Source: Streptomyces hygroscopicus subsp. hygroscopicus
GTDB taxonomy: Bacteria; Actinomycetota; Actinomycetes; Streptomycetales; Streptomycetaceae
Direction: 5' to 3'
Assembly: GCF_001553455.1 (NCBI RefSeq)
Contig: NZ_BBOX01000122.1
Coordinates: 1 to 64,000 of the forward strand
Length of the DNA: 64,000 nt
The position numbers and the translations under genes are program-made. Of this stretch, positions 49,165 to 58,103 are shown piece after piece (position 1 is the first letter of the stretch; each line of letters begins with the position of its first letter). Below the pieces are notes generated by a model. It saw only the letters and a list, made by a program, of their open reading frames with translations. It had not been told where the DNA came from and did no database searches.

Positions 49165-52100
49165 TCAGCCCTTGGTTGAGCGCCGGCCACGAGTGGCCGG
49201 GGCAGGCCGCCAGGCCCGCAGATCCTCATCGGTGAGGCCGTGTTCACCCTGCTGGGTGGCTCGATAGCCCGCGAAGAAGGCTGCGGGAGAGCTGCCGTAG
49301 AGCGGGTCGAAGTCGTTGTGCCACTGGTCGAGCCAGGGCTGAAGTTCGAGCAGACCCGCGAGCAGCGGCGTCATCTCTTCAGAGGACAGCCCGTCGTGAT
49401 TGGTGAAGTACGTGGCGAGCGCCTGCGCCTGCTCTCGGTGGTCCCAACCCGCCCAGCCGAACACCTGCGGCGTCCCTGAGATCGCGCCGGTCGCGTACGA
49501 GATGAACCGCTCCTTGGGCACGTCCAGCTTTCCTCGGGCCCGCCAGTAGGACGGCTTGAGGAAGTCGGCGGAGGTGTACTTCGGCGGCACGGGGATCGTG
49601 TCCCGGATCTTCCGCTTGGCGGGCTCATCCGGGGCGGCGTCCTCCTTCCGCTGGAGATCCCAGACGTGCTCCCAGTCCTCGCGCTTCTTCAGGCCGCTGG
49701 GCTTGTAGCGGAGCGCGGGGAGGAACGGCACGTGCTCCTCGGCGAGGAGGTCAGCGACGACGGTCGCTAGCTCCGTGCGGGGTGCGTACAGCTCCGCAAC
49801 GGACACGAAGTCCTCATCGAGGGAGAGGGAGGAGACGAGCTGGTCGCGGGTGAGAATGGTCGGCTGCCCATCCGGGAACCACAGCTCGCGGTTCTCCATC
49901 CGGTCCAGCAACCAGGACTTGAGCGCGCGCTCCTGGAGGACGTCCCAGCCCTCGGTCGCCCAGCGGCGCTTGTACTCGGGGCGCTCCACCATGCCGATGG
50001 CGCGGGAGGTTTCGATGACGTCGATGCGCTTCTGGACGACTGCCTTATAGGCGTCCGACCAGTGGTCGGGCAGCTCGGTGACGGGCGTGAACCTGTGGTT
50101 GTGATGCCTGAACCATGACGTACTTATTTCGTCTCTCGCTACCTTACGAGCCAGGACGATCGCAAACGCACGCTCGGAGGGGGTCAGATCGGGGATATCT
50201 TCAGAATTGGCAATGATCTCGCTGTCGAGCAGGTTGTAAATGGCGTAAACATGCCAATCCAGCTCTTCTTGTAGGGCGATCAACCTGCCACGAATATGCG
50301 TCCACTCTGCCTTGGCCGCACGAAGGGTAGCTGCGGTTGGTGCCTGCTTTCCGGGTGCGATCAATACGGCAGGACTGTTAGCTGCTAGACGTTGATTTAG
50401 ACTGTCGATCTCAAGTGCAATATGGGTGGGGTACTTAAGCGGCAGGGGGAATTCTTCGATCTTCATGCCCGTGAACTCGAAGCGATGCTCCCAGGGCTCA
50501 TCGGCTCCAGCCTGTTCTGCGCCGGGGCGCCCTTTGTTGTGACTTACTTGCTTGAGCCAGAAGCAGGCGGTGGAACTGTTGAGCAGGCCCATCAATTTTA
50601 CATGGTCTTCCTCGGTTGCTCCTTCCTGCAGTTTGATTACAGGAGCCGATTGCTTGAAAACATTTCCACCTCGATCGAGTGCGAAATGGTTATGCGTTGC
50701 TACGAACGCGAAAGAGATCGATAGTGGCGTTCGATAGGCAGAGGCCGTGAACTGCATGTAGTCCCACCACCTGAGACCGGCATCTGCCATATCGCCTTGG
50801 AAGGTGCGCCGTGCTTCGAGTACACGGCGCAGGGGCCAGAGGTCGACTTCGAGATCGCCCGGCTGAAGATGTTCAGAGTAGGGATACCAAATGGCTTCTT
50901 CGGGTTGGGCGTCCCAGTCGCGCACGATCTCACCGACCACCAATGGACGTAGGCCCCGTCGGTCGGCGACTGTTCGATAGGTGGACCGCAGCGGTCGAAT
51001 ATATGCATCATCCGCTCCAGCGCGGATGGCTCTGCCAACGGGCGGATCGATTGCCGCCTTCAGCGGTGAAACACTTGCTTTGTTAAGCTGCTCAACGAAC
51101 TCAAGCCCACCGTCGGCCAGCATCCAGGGCTGCTGAGCGAAGTACCGATCGCGAGCAAGATCACCCACGGAGACCCATTGACTGACTGAGTCGGGTTTGT
51201 CGATCTGATTCACGATTGCGTCCCAGACAAGACCCTTCTCTGGCTTCTCTGGTACGCCAGGCTCCCCTTGAACGCTCCGTACGGTACGAATCGTGGGAGT
51301 CCGCTTATTGCCAGATCGTCGTCGCCCGATGAGGACGACCGTCGGAGTCCCATGGCCCGGAATGTAGACTCCCGAGGTGTCAATAACCTCCGTCAGTTCG
51401 ACCTTGTGTGCGAAGTACTCCTCGATCAACTTGGCGCCGAACTCACGCTTCATGAACGAACTAGCGGTGATTTGCCCCACCATGCCGTACCCGCGTCCAT
51501 CGCGGTTCCCTGCCTTCGCCAATTGAAAGAACCGCTCGGCGAATGGGACGGACAAAGCGTAAGTCCCTGCGCAGGAAGCATACAGATCTCGATATAGTGC
51601 GTTTAGGCGTTTATCTTTGACCGTGATGTAGGGCGGATTCCCCACCACCACGTCATATCGTCCCTGTTCCAGAATCCCCGGATACTCGTGCACGTCCTCC
51701 GTCGCATACGAGAAGTCCGCCAGCGGGTCCCCCGACTCCTCACCCAGCAGCGTCAACTCAAGCTGCCGCGCCTTAATTAGCGAGTCACCCACTGCCAGGT
51801 GAATCGGCCAGTCGTACCTGCCCGCCTGTGCCAGCGTCCGCACACCCGCCGCCGCCATCCCCGCAACCAGCAGCCGGAACCGCGCAATAGCCACCGCGAA
51901 CGGGTTGATGTCCACCCCGTGCACCGCGTTCAGCGCGTCCCGCACCCGCTCATGCACATCCCGTCCCGGCTCGCGCTCCGCGAACAGCCGCACCATCCGC
52001 CGAAACGCGCCCAGCACAAAGTGTCCCGACCCGCACGTCGGGTCGATCATCTTCAGCTCGCCGAACTTGCCGCCCAGCTCCCGCACCACCGGGTCCATCG

Positions 52101-52935
52101 TGCGGTCGAGGATGAACTCCTCCACGAACTCCGGAGTCTGGAGCAGCGCATACGTCTTCCGCGCCGACTCCGACAGCCACTGGTACAGGTCGCCCAGGAA
52201 CCGGGTGTCCCACCCCTTCGTAGGGTCGTCCTCATCCAGCGGGTCGGTGAAGTCGTGGACCAGCCGGTCGGCGTCCTCCCCCTCACCCCGCTCACGCCAG
52301 AACTCCACCAGCGCCCGTGCCGCGTCATGCGACAACGGAATCTGGTACAGCGGATTGCGCCGCTTGTCGAATAGCAGCTTCCCGGCCTGCCCCTCGCCCA
52401 GTTCCTCGAACGCCCGCTCCAGCCAGCCCCGGTACGTCGGGTCCGGGTCCTCCTCCACGTACTGCGCGTACCGCGCCTCCGCCAGGTCCCGACGCTCCGC
52501 GTCCGGGCCCGTCAGAAACGGTTCCTCAATCAGCCGGTTGTCCTCGCAGAACCGCACGAACACCGTGCCCAGCACCCAGGCCACCGCGACCTGCGTGACC
52601 CGCTCGTCCAGCCACGCGTTCCACGTCGCCGCCGTACGCCCCAGCTTCCGCGCCTCGTCGTACTCGGCCCGCAGCTTGCCCGCGACCGCGTCCGCCGCCC
52701 GCACCCGCTCCACGCGGTCCGCCGACAACTCACCCTCAGCCGAACCCGAACCCAACCGCGCATCCAGCCAAGCACTCCACCTCGGAGTCGCCGGGTCCGC
52801 CTTGCTCGCCTTCTCGAACTCCTGCCGCAGCGGTTTGAGGACCGACTCACCGTCCTTGACCTGCTTGGCGAGGTCCACCTCGATCGCCTTGACCTGCTTG
52901 ATCAGGTCGGTCCGCAGCGCTGGAGCATCAATCAC
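49165..52935 (-). CDS. pglX: BREX-2 DNA methyltransferase PglX (copy 1)
   Basis: 1256-residue adenine-specific methyltransferase, the specificity subunit of BREX type 2. Motif I is DPTCGSGHF (~297-305) and motif IV is GNPPYITVKD (~432). The N-terminal region includes WVLGTVFVRFCEDNRL and TPEFVEEFILDRTM, as in other PglX proteins. The GTG at 52935 (VIDAPALRTDLIKQVKAIEVDL) has GGGAG 10 bases upstream and matches the family start; the frame from 53031 overlaps pglW. From about 50100 to 51650 the DNA is much more AT-rich than its surroundings, spanning the region where target recognition lies. Confidence 0.94.
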   Translation of the reverse strand: MIDAPALRTDLIKQVKAIEVDLAKQVKDGESVLKPLRQEFEKASKADPATPRWSAWLDARLGSGSAEGELSADRVERVRAADAVAGKLRAEYDEARKLGRTAATWNAWLDERVTQVAVAWVLGTVFVRFCEDNRLIEEPFLTGPDAERRDLAEARYAQYVEEDPDPTYRGWLERAFEELGEGQAGKLLFDKRRNPLYQIPLSHDAARALVEFWRERGEGEDADRLVHDFTDPLDEDDPTKGWDTRFLGDLYQWLSESARKTYALLQTPEFVEEFILDRTMDPVVRELGGKFGELKMIDPTCGSGHFVLGAFRRMVRLFAEREPGRDVHERVRDALNAVHGVDINPFAVAIARFRLLVAGMAAAGVRTLAQAGRYDWPIHLAVGDSLIKARQLELTLLGEESGDPLADFSYATEDVHEYPGILEQGRYDVVVGNPPYITVKDKRLNALYRDLYASCAGTYALSVPFAERFFQLAKAGNRDGRGYGMVGQITASSFMKREFGAKLIEEYFAHKVELTEVIDTSGVYIPGHGTPTVVLIGRRRSGNKRTPTIRTVRSVQGEPGVPEKPEKGLVWDAIVNQIDKPDSVSQWVSVGDLARDRYFAQQPWMLADGGLEFVEQLNKASVSPLKAAIDPPVGRAIRAGADDAYIRPLRSTYRTVADRRGLRPLVVGEIVRDWDAQPEEAIWYPYSEHLQPGDLEVDLWPLRRVLEARRTFQGDMADAGLRWWDYMQFTASAYRTPLSISFAFVATHNHFALDRGGNVFKQSAPVIKLQEGATEEDHVKLMGLLNSSTACFWLKQVSHNKGRPGAEQAGADEPWEHRFEFTGMKIEEFPLPLKYPTHIALEIDSLNQRLAANSPAVLIAPGKQAPTAATLRAAKAEWTHIRGRLIALQEELDWHVYAIYNLLDSEIIANSEDIPDLTPSERAFAIVLARKVARDEISTSWFRHHNHRFTPVTELPDHWSDAYKAVVQKRIDVIETSRAIGMVERPEYKRRWATEGWDVLQERALKSWLLDRMENRELWFPDGQPTILTRDQLVSSLSLDEDFVSVAELYAPRTELATVVADLLAEEHVPFLPALRYKPSGLKKREDWEHVWDLQRKEDAAPDEPAKRKIRDTIPVPPKYTSADFLKPSYWRARGKLDVPKERFISYATGAISGTPQVFGWAGWDHREQAQALATYFTNHDGLSSEEMTPLLAGLLELQPWLDQWHNDFDPLYGSSPAAFFAGYRATQQGEHGLTDEDLRAWRPAPATRGRRSTKG

Positions 52936-53005
52936 GTCGTCACATCTCCCGTGTTCCCCGTTGTCCCCAATGTGCCCATTGCCCCGGCGGCTCCCGTCTC
53001 CGCCG

Positions 53006-56000
53006 CTAGCCGTCCCCCGGCAAGCCCGCACGCGCCGCCAATGCCTCGGCCCGGTGGGCGTTGGCCACCCACGACTCGGGCAACTCGACCCATTCTCCCA
53101 GCCCCGACTGGTACGGCACAGCGACCGCGCCCAGCCTAGGCGGTCGCGCCGGGTCGCTCTGCGGGCACAGCAGCCACAGCCCGCGTCCTCCGTCCCGCGC
53201 CGCGTCGGCGAGCCGTTCCAGGACCGCCATCGCGTCGTAGCGGGCGAACGCGCCCGCGTCCGTCAGCAGCACAGGAGAGCCGGACGGGCCCCGCGTCCCC
53301 ACCTCTCGCGCCCCGGCCTCCCGGGGCCCCACGTCCCCGGTCCCCGGCCCCCGCGTCCCCGTCACCAGCTCCCGCAGCCGGGGCTCCACCGCACCCCAGC
53401 ACGTCCGCGCGTACTCACCGAACCGCATCGCCGCCTTCGACCCCGGCTCCGCCGCGTCCGCGCGCAGGATGGTCTCCCACGTCGGCTTGGGCCGCCGGTC
53501 CACCTGCTCGTGCAGGGCCCGCAGGAACAGTTCGGTCACCGACACCACCTCCGCGCCGAAGCGGTCCGTCGTCAGCTCGTCCACCGCGCGGCTCGCCAGC
53601 CCCGTCCGTACCGTCAGCACCCGGAAGCCGTCCCGCCGGGCCGAGGCGAGCAGCCGCTCCTCGGCCACCGCCGCGCCCGCGAGCTGGGGGTCGTCGGAGT
53701 AGCGGTGGGCGGTGAGGACACCGGTGGCCTGGCGGGCGGCGTCCGACGACAGGTACGTGGACTGGCCGTCCCGCTGGCGCGGGATGTAGCGCAGCGTGCC
53801 GTGCCCCTCGCGGGTCTTCAGCTCCAGGTCGAACCCGGCCTCCCGCAGCGCCCGCGTCAGCGGCCCGTCCGTCGGCAGCGCGTGCCCGCGCCGCTCGTTC
53901 AGCAGCTCGGGGAAGCGGGCCCGGACCCGTTCGTGGATGTCCTTGGCCGTCAGCCCCGGCTGCTGCTCGTCCGGCATGCCCGGGATGCGCGGCACCAGAC
54001 CCGCCTGGGTGAGGCGCAGCGCCCGTACGAGCGGCAGATTGCGGGGGTAGATCTCCAGGCGGGGCGTCGCGGCGGCCCGGCGCGAGGCGGCGGCGGCAAT
54101 TTCGACGAGGCGACGCTCGTCCCACTCCACGGCCGTACTCGGCGGTGTGATGGCGCCCAGCTCGGCCAGGACCGTGGCCGCGGTCGGCAGGGTGTCGAGC
54201 TTCGCCAGCCGGTCGGCGACCTTGCCCAGCCGCTGGGCGTAGTGGAGCAGACCGGGCCCGGACGGGGTCTCGGGCGCGTCGTCGGGGCCGACCTCCAGGG
54301 CCAGCAGGCCCGCCCCCATGCCCTCGTCGGCCGCGTCACGGTTCGGCGCGTGCTGGAACTCGGCCTCGTCCGGTACGAGTTGCTCGACCTCGACCACCGC
54401 GCGTACGGCGGCCAGCGCCAGGGCCCGGCGCTGTTCGCGCTCCGGGAGCTGGGTGCCGCGACGTACCGCCAGGGCATCGGCGATCTCCGCCGCGGAGGCG
54501 ACCCGGCCCAGGTCCCGCAGCAGATCCAGGATCTCGGCGCGCAGCACCCGCACCGCCGGGTGCCTCTTCCACCGGGTGCGCTGGGTCTTCAGCATCTGCG
54601 GGATGCGGCCGGCGGACAGCCCGAGCGCGCTCGCCACGTCCTTCTGCTTGGGCCAGACGCCGATGTCGGGCAGGGTGCCCCGCTCGTCGGGGAGCCGGAG
54701 CAGCAGCCGCACCATCTCGCACTCGTTGCGGTTCGCCCCGTCCTTCTTCAGCTCCGGTACGAAGATGGTCGCGAGCGTGTCGAGGGTGACCCTGCGCAGG
54801 GCACGTTCGGGCAGGCCCTCCGCGCTGCCGTTCTCCGCGATCGCGGTCGCCAGCGCGGCCTCCGCGGCCGACAGCTCCTCCTTCGCGTCCTTGCGTCCCT
54901 CGGGGGTGAGCGGGGCGGCGGGCTGTTCGGCGAGCCGCTGCCGCCACTCCTTGATGCGGCGGAGCACTTCCTTCCGGGTCTTGGCGCCCAGCCCGGGCGC
55001 GTTGACGAGCTGATGGCGGCTGTAGTCGAGCAGACCACCGACGTCGTCGACGCGCAGGCCGTAGACGAAGGACTGGGCGGCCGGGCTGAGGCCCGATGCC
55101 GAGATGGAGGTCTTGCGATGGGCCTCGGCCGCCAGCCGGTCGCGCTGCTGCTCGGCGCTCTCCTCCTCGGCGGCCGGGATCGGGGCTTCCTTGGCCTGGG
55201 CCGGCGTCTCCCCGGTGCCGCCCGTACCGCCCGCGCCGTTCGGCGCGGCGGTGGGCTGACGGGAGCGGCGCGACGACGGCTTCGCCTCGTCCATGGCCAG
55301 GAAGATCTTCTTCCAGGCGTCCCGCATCGGCTTCAGATCGGGATAGCGCTGGGCCGCGTCCCGGTGCAGGGCCTTGCGGAAGAACGCGACGAGGCCGTCG
55401 CGCACCGCCGGGTCGAAGGCATCGACCGCGATCTTCGGGTGCGGCTCCTTCTCGGGGTCGGTCTGGCGCGGCGAGACCCTGCCGTCGCCCCAGACCGGAA
55501 GCTCCCGCGAGGCCATCTCGTGCAGGGTGACGGCCAGGGCGTACCGCTCGGCGTGCCCGTCGTAGACCGAGCGCTCGGTGAGTGTGCCGATGAACGGGTC
55601 CAGATAGCCGTCCGTCCCGGCCCCGGTCTCCTGTACCGGGTAGCCGGCCAGCGAGAAGTCGATGAGGACCAGCTCACGGGTGCGGTTCGGGCGGATGCGG
55701 ATCGCGATGTTGTCCGGCTTGATGTCGCGGTGCCACACGCCCTCGCCCTCGAGGAAGTCCACCGCGCCGAACAGGTAGTCCCCGTACGCCTCGAGCTGGT
55801 CCACGGACAGGCGGCCGAACTCGCGGAGCTGGCGGGCAACGGTCTCCTCGCGGCGCCTGCTCCTCCGCTCCCCGGGCGCGGCCGGTTCACCGTCGGCCTC
55901 GCGCTCGTTCCCGACGTACTCCATGATGAGGACGGTCCGGCCGCCGATGCGCTGCGGCTCCGGCTCGACGAGCCGGATGATCCGCGAATCGGGGCGCAGC

Positions 56001-57763
56001 CGCCCCATGATCTCGGCCTCGCGGACGAGCATGTCGTTCTTGCTGTCCGAGTTGGCGACCTTCAGCACCGCGAGCGTCTTCGAGAAGCGCACCTCCGGGC
56101 CCGCCGTCAGGTCCCGTACGAGGAACGCGCGGCTGGTCGACCCCGTACCGAGGCGGCGCCTGACCTCCCAGCGGCCGGCCAGCACATCGCCCGCGACCGC
56201 TTCCAGGGGGTCCTTCTCGGGCTCGGCCGGCCGTACGGGCTCCGCCGGGGCGGGCTCGGTCAGGACCGACTCGACGACCTCCAGCATCTCGAGGAAGTCG
56301 TCCACCGAGTCCAGGCGGTCGTCGACGTGGTAGGCGGTGGCCGCCTGCACCAGCTCGTCGATGTACTCCGACAGGCCGTCCACCACGGCGCTCGGCCGCA
56401 GTCCCTCGCCCGCCTCGTACCGGGCCAGCAGCTCGGCCTGGCTGGCGGCCGGGGCCTTGCCGGTGGCCAGCAGGTAGGTGAGGACGCCGAGGCCGTAGAT
56501 GTCCAGTGCCACAGGGTCGGCCTTCAGGGCGGTCAGCTCCGGGGCGAGGTACGGATCCGCGCCCTCCGCGAGATGGGCGCCCGCGCGGGAGAGCGTGGTC
56601 GGCGCGAACCGCTCACCGCCGCTCGGCGTACCGGATCCCGGGCCGCGCTGGACCGCGACCTGCCAGTCCGAGATCTGCAGATACGGACTGAGCCAGGCCG
56701 CCTCCTCGCCGTTCCCGTTCCCGTTGCCGTCCGAGCCCGCCGCCCGGCCCCGGGGGCGGGGCAGCACATGGATGGCGCGGGCCGCGAGCGTGCGGTGGTA
56801 GATCCGTCGGCCGTGGGCCGAACGCACGGTCTCGGCGAGCTGCCGCACCAGCGCCATACGGCTCAGGATGTCCAGCTTCTCGCCGTACTGCGCCAGATAC
56901 TCGTCGAGGCGCAGCGTCCGCGGATCGAAGTCGAAGATCAGCGCGGGCCCTGCCGAGTGCCCGGACGGGTCGTACTGCTTCAGCTGGACGACGCCGGGGT
57001 GCTTGAAGCGCCGCAGCACCGCGGCTTCGCGCCGCGCCGCGCGCTCCACCGAGGCCCGCAGTTCGGCGTCGGAGCCGCGCTCCCGCAGATAGACGCGGAT
57101 CCGGGCGGCCTCGGGCAGCTCGCTGTGCCGGGCCAGGTAGTCCGCCCAGGTCGGCCCCGAGTCGAAGGATTTCCGGTGCAGCAGATAGGGGCCGACCTTG
57201 TACTCGGCGTCGCTGCGGGCGATGCCCACCCGCTCCAGGGCGGACGCGATGCGGCGCGACCGTGACCTGTCGATCCGCCGGCGCTCCTCGCGCGGGGGCT
57301 CGGCCAGCATCTGGGTGAGCTGGTGGACGGTGTAGAGGCCGTGCTGGTCGTGGGCGGGCAACCGGTTCTTCAGCGAGGAGTCGGTGAAGCACACGGCCTC
57401 CGACACCCATACCCGCTCGCCCTCCTGGGCCAGAAGCTGTGCCAGCTCCTTGGCCTTCTTGTTCGCCAGGTGCAGCGGGTTGCCGTGCGTGATCTGACGT
57501 CCACCGGGCTGGGTCTGCAACCACGTGCCGTTACGGGACTCGACCGAGCCGTGCCAGTCCTTCAGCTCGATCAGGTACACCCCGCCGGGGGCGACGACGA
57601 GCAGGTCCACCTCCCGCACGTGGCCGCTGTGCGCCGTGAAGGTGAAGTTCGACCAGGCCCGCCACGGATCGTTGTCGGGGAGCTTCTCGCGGATGGCATC
57701 CAGCCCCCGGCGCTCGTGCTGGAACTCGGATTCGGTGACCGTGACCCACCGGCCGTCCCGCAT
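53006..57763 (-). CDS. pglW: BREX-2 serine/threonine kinase PglW
   Basis: 1585-residue signature kinase of BREX type 2. An N-terminal NERD nuclease-related domain (HVREVDLLVVAPGGVYLIELKDWHG) is followed by a first, degenerate kinase-like region (YHRTLAAR in place of the HRD loop), then a complete kinase: glycine loop RRLGTGSTSRAF (~533), VLKVAN, HRDIKPDN (~675) and LIDFSLAG, where DFS replaces DFG. A helix-hairpin-helix-like segment (LVNAPGLGAKTRKEVLRRI) is near residue 920, and a long C-terminal region follows. Its gene is directly upstream of pglX with a 70-base gap. PglW is proposed to phosphorylate other Pgl components. Confidence 0.94.
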   Translation of the reverse strand: MRDGRWVTVTESEFQHERRGLDAIREKLPDNDPWRAWSNFTFTAHSGHVREVDLLVVAPGGVYLIELKDWHGSVESRNGTWLQTQPGGRQITHGNPLHLANKKAKELAQLLAQEGERVWVSEAVCFTDSSLKNRLPAHDQHGLYTVHQLTQMLAEPPREERRRIDRSRSRRIASALERVGIARSDAEYKVGPYLLHRKSFDSGPTWADYLARHSELPEAARIRVYLRERGSDAELRASVERAARREAAVLRRFKHPGVVQLKQYDPSGHSAGPALIFDFDPRTLRLDEYLAQYGEKLDILSRMALVRQLAETVRSAHGRRIYHRTLAARAIHVLPRPRGRAAGSDGNGNGNGEEAAWLSPYLQISDWQVAVQRGPGSGTPSGGERFAPTTLSRAGAHLAEGADPYLAPELTALKADPVALDIYGLGVLTYLLATGKAPAASQAELLARYEAGEGLRPSAVVDGLSEYIDELVQAATAYHVDDRLDSVDDFLEMLEVVESVLTEPAPAEPVRPAEPEKDPLEAVAGDVLAGRWEVRRRLGTGSTSRAFLVRDLTAGPEVRFSKTLAVLKVANSDSKNDMLVREAEIMGRLRPDSRIIRLVEPEPQRIGGRTVLIMEYVGNEREADGEPAAPGERRSRRREETVARQLREFGRLSVDQLEAYGDYLFGAVDFLEGEGVWHRDIKPDNIAIRIRPNRTRELVLIDFSLAGYPVQETGAGTDGYLDPFIGTLTERSVYDGHAERYALAVTLHEMASRELPVWGDGRVSPRQTDPEKEPHPKIAVDAFDPAVRDGLVAFFRKALHRDAAQRYPDLKPMRDAWKKIFLAMDEAKPSSRRSRQPTAAPNGAGGTGGTGETPAQAKEAPIPAAEEESAEQQRDRLAAEAHRKTSISASGLSPAAQSFVYGLRVDDVGGLLDYSRHQLVNAPGLGAKTRKEVLRRIKEWRQRLAEQPAAPLTPEGRKDAKEELSAAEAALATAIAENGSAEGLPERALRRVTLDTLATIFVPELKKDGANRNECEMVRLLLRLPDERGTLPDIGVWPKQKDVASALGLSAGRIPQMLKTQRTRWKRHPAVRVLRAEILDLLRDLGRVASAAEIADALAVRRGTQLPEREQRRALALAAVRAVVEVEQLVPDEAEFQHAPNRDAADEGMGAGLLALEVGPDDAPETPSGPGLLHYAQRLGKVADRLAKLDTLPTAATVLAELGAITPPSTAVEWDERRLVEIAAAASRRAAATPRLEIYPRNLPLVRALRLTQAGLVPRIPGMPDEQQPGLTAKDIHERVRARFPELLNERRGHALPTDGPLTRALREAGFDLELKTREGHGTLRYIPRQRDGQSTYLSSDAARQATGVLTAHRYSDDPQLAGAAVAEERLLASARRDGFRVLTVRTGLASRAVDELTTDRFGAEVVSVTELFLRALHEQVDRRPKPTWETILRADAAEPGSKAAMRFGEYARTCWGAVEPRLRELVTGTRGPGTGDVGPREAGAREVGTRGPSGSPVLLTDAGAFARYDAMAVLERLADAARDGGRGLWLLCPQSDPARPPRLGAVAVPYQSGLGEWVELPESWVANAHRAEALAARAGLPGDG

Positions 57764-58103
57764 GCGCCATCCCCGCTTCGTATCCGTATCGATCTGTCCT
57801 GATTGCGGCTGCTCGGCAGCAATATCCCCGGCCCAGATCGTATCGGCTTCGAGGTGGGGGTCGGCAGCGCTGCGGCCCGCTGCACGCAGGGGCGGGGATG
57901 GCCGTAGCGGGAGGTGCCGCGTGGGCCGTGCCGGTCACGATTGGTGCGATTGATTCAGGTTTGCCCTGGGTGAGGAGGCTTCGGTTGGGGGCTGACGCTG
58001 CTTCAGCTGTTGATATGATTATCCGCTCACGGTGACGCGGGGCCGCGTCGACCGCCGCGTCAGCAATGCGCACGTGACCCCTCAGCTGTATGGAGAACGC
58101 TCC
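57764..58103. other. Divergent intergenic region upstream of pglW
   Basis: About 340 bases without a gene between pglW (minus) and the DUF2075/HNH pair (plus). A plus-strand promoter is listed separately. I could not identify the pglW promoter. An upstream in-frame GTG at 58032 for the plus-strand gene is judged too early. Confidence 0.4.
57992..58019 (+). promoter_or_regulatory. Promoter for the DUF2075/HNH pair
   Basis: CTGACG, 16 bases, TATGAT, in the otherwise GC-rich region upstream of the gene at 58104. It is consistent with a housekeeping promoter with a suboptimal -35. Confidence 0.45.

Noticed and set aside
52936..53031. Longer N-terminus of pglX copy 1
   Set aside because: It would overlap the pglW 3' end, and the family start with a ribosome site is at 52935.
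51905..57265. 1786-codon open frame antisense to pglW and pglX
   Set aside because: High-GC third-position bias leaves antisense frames open. Its translation has no family motif and it lies opposite two well-supported genes.
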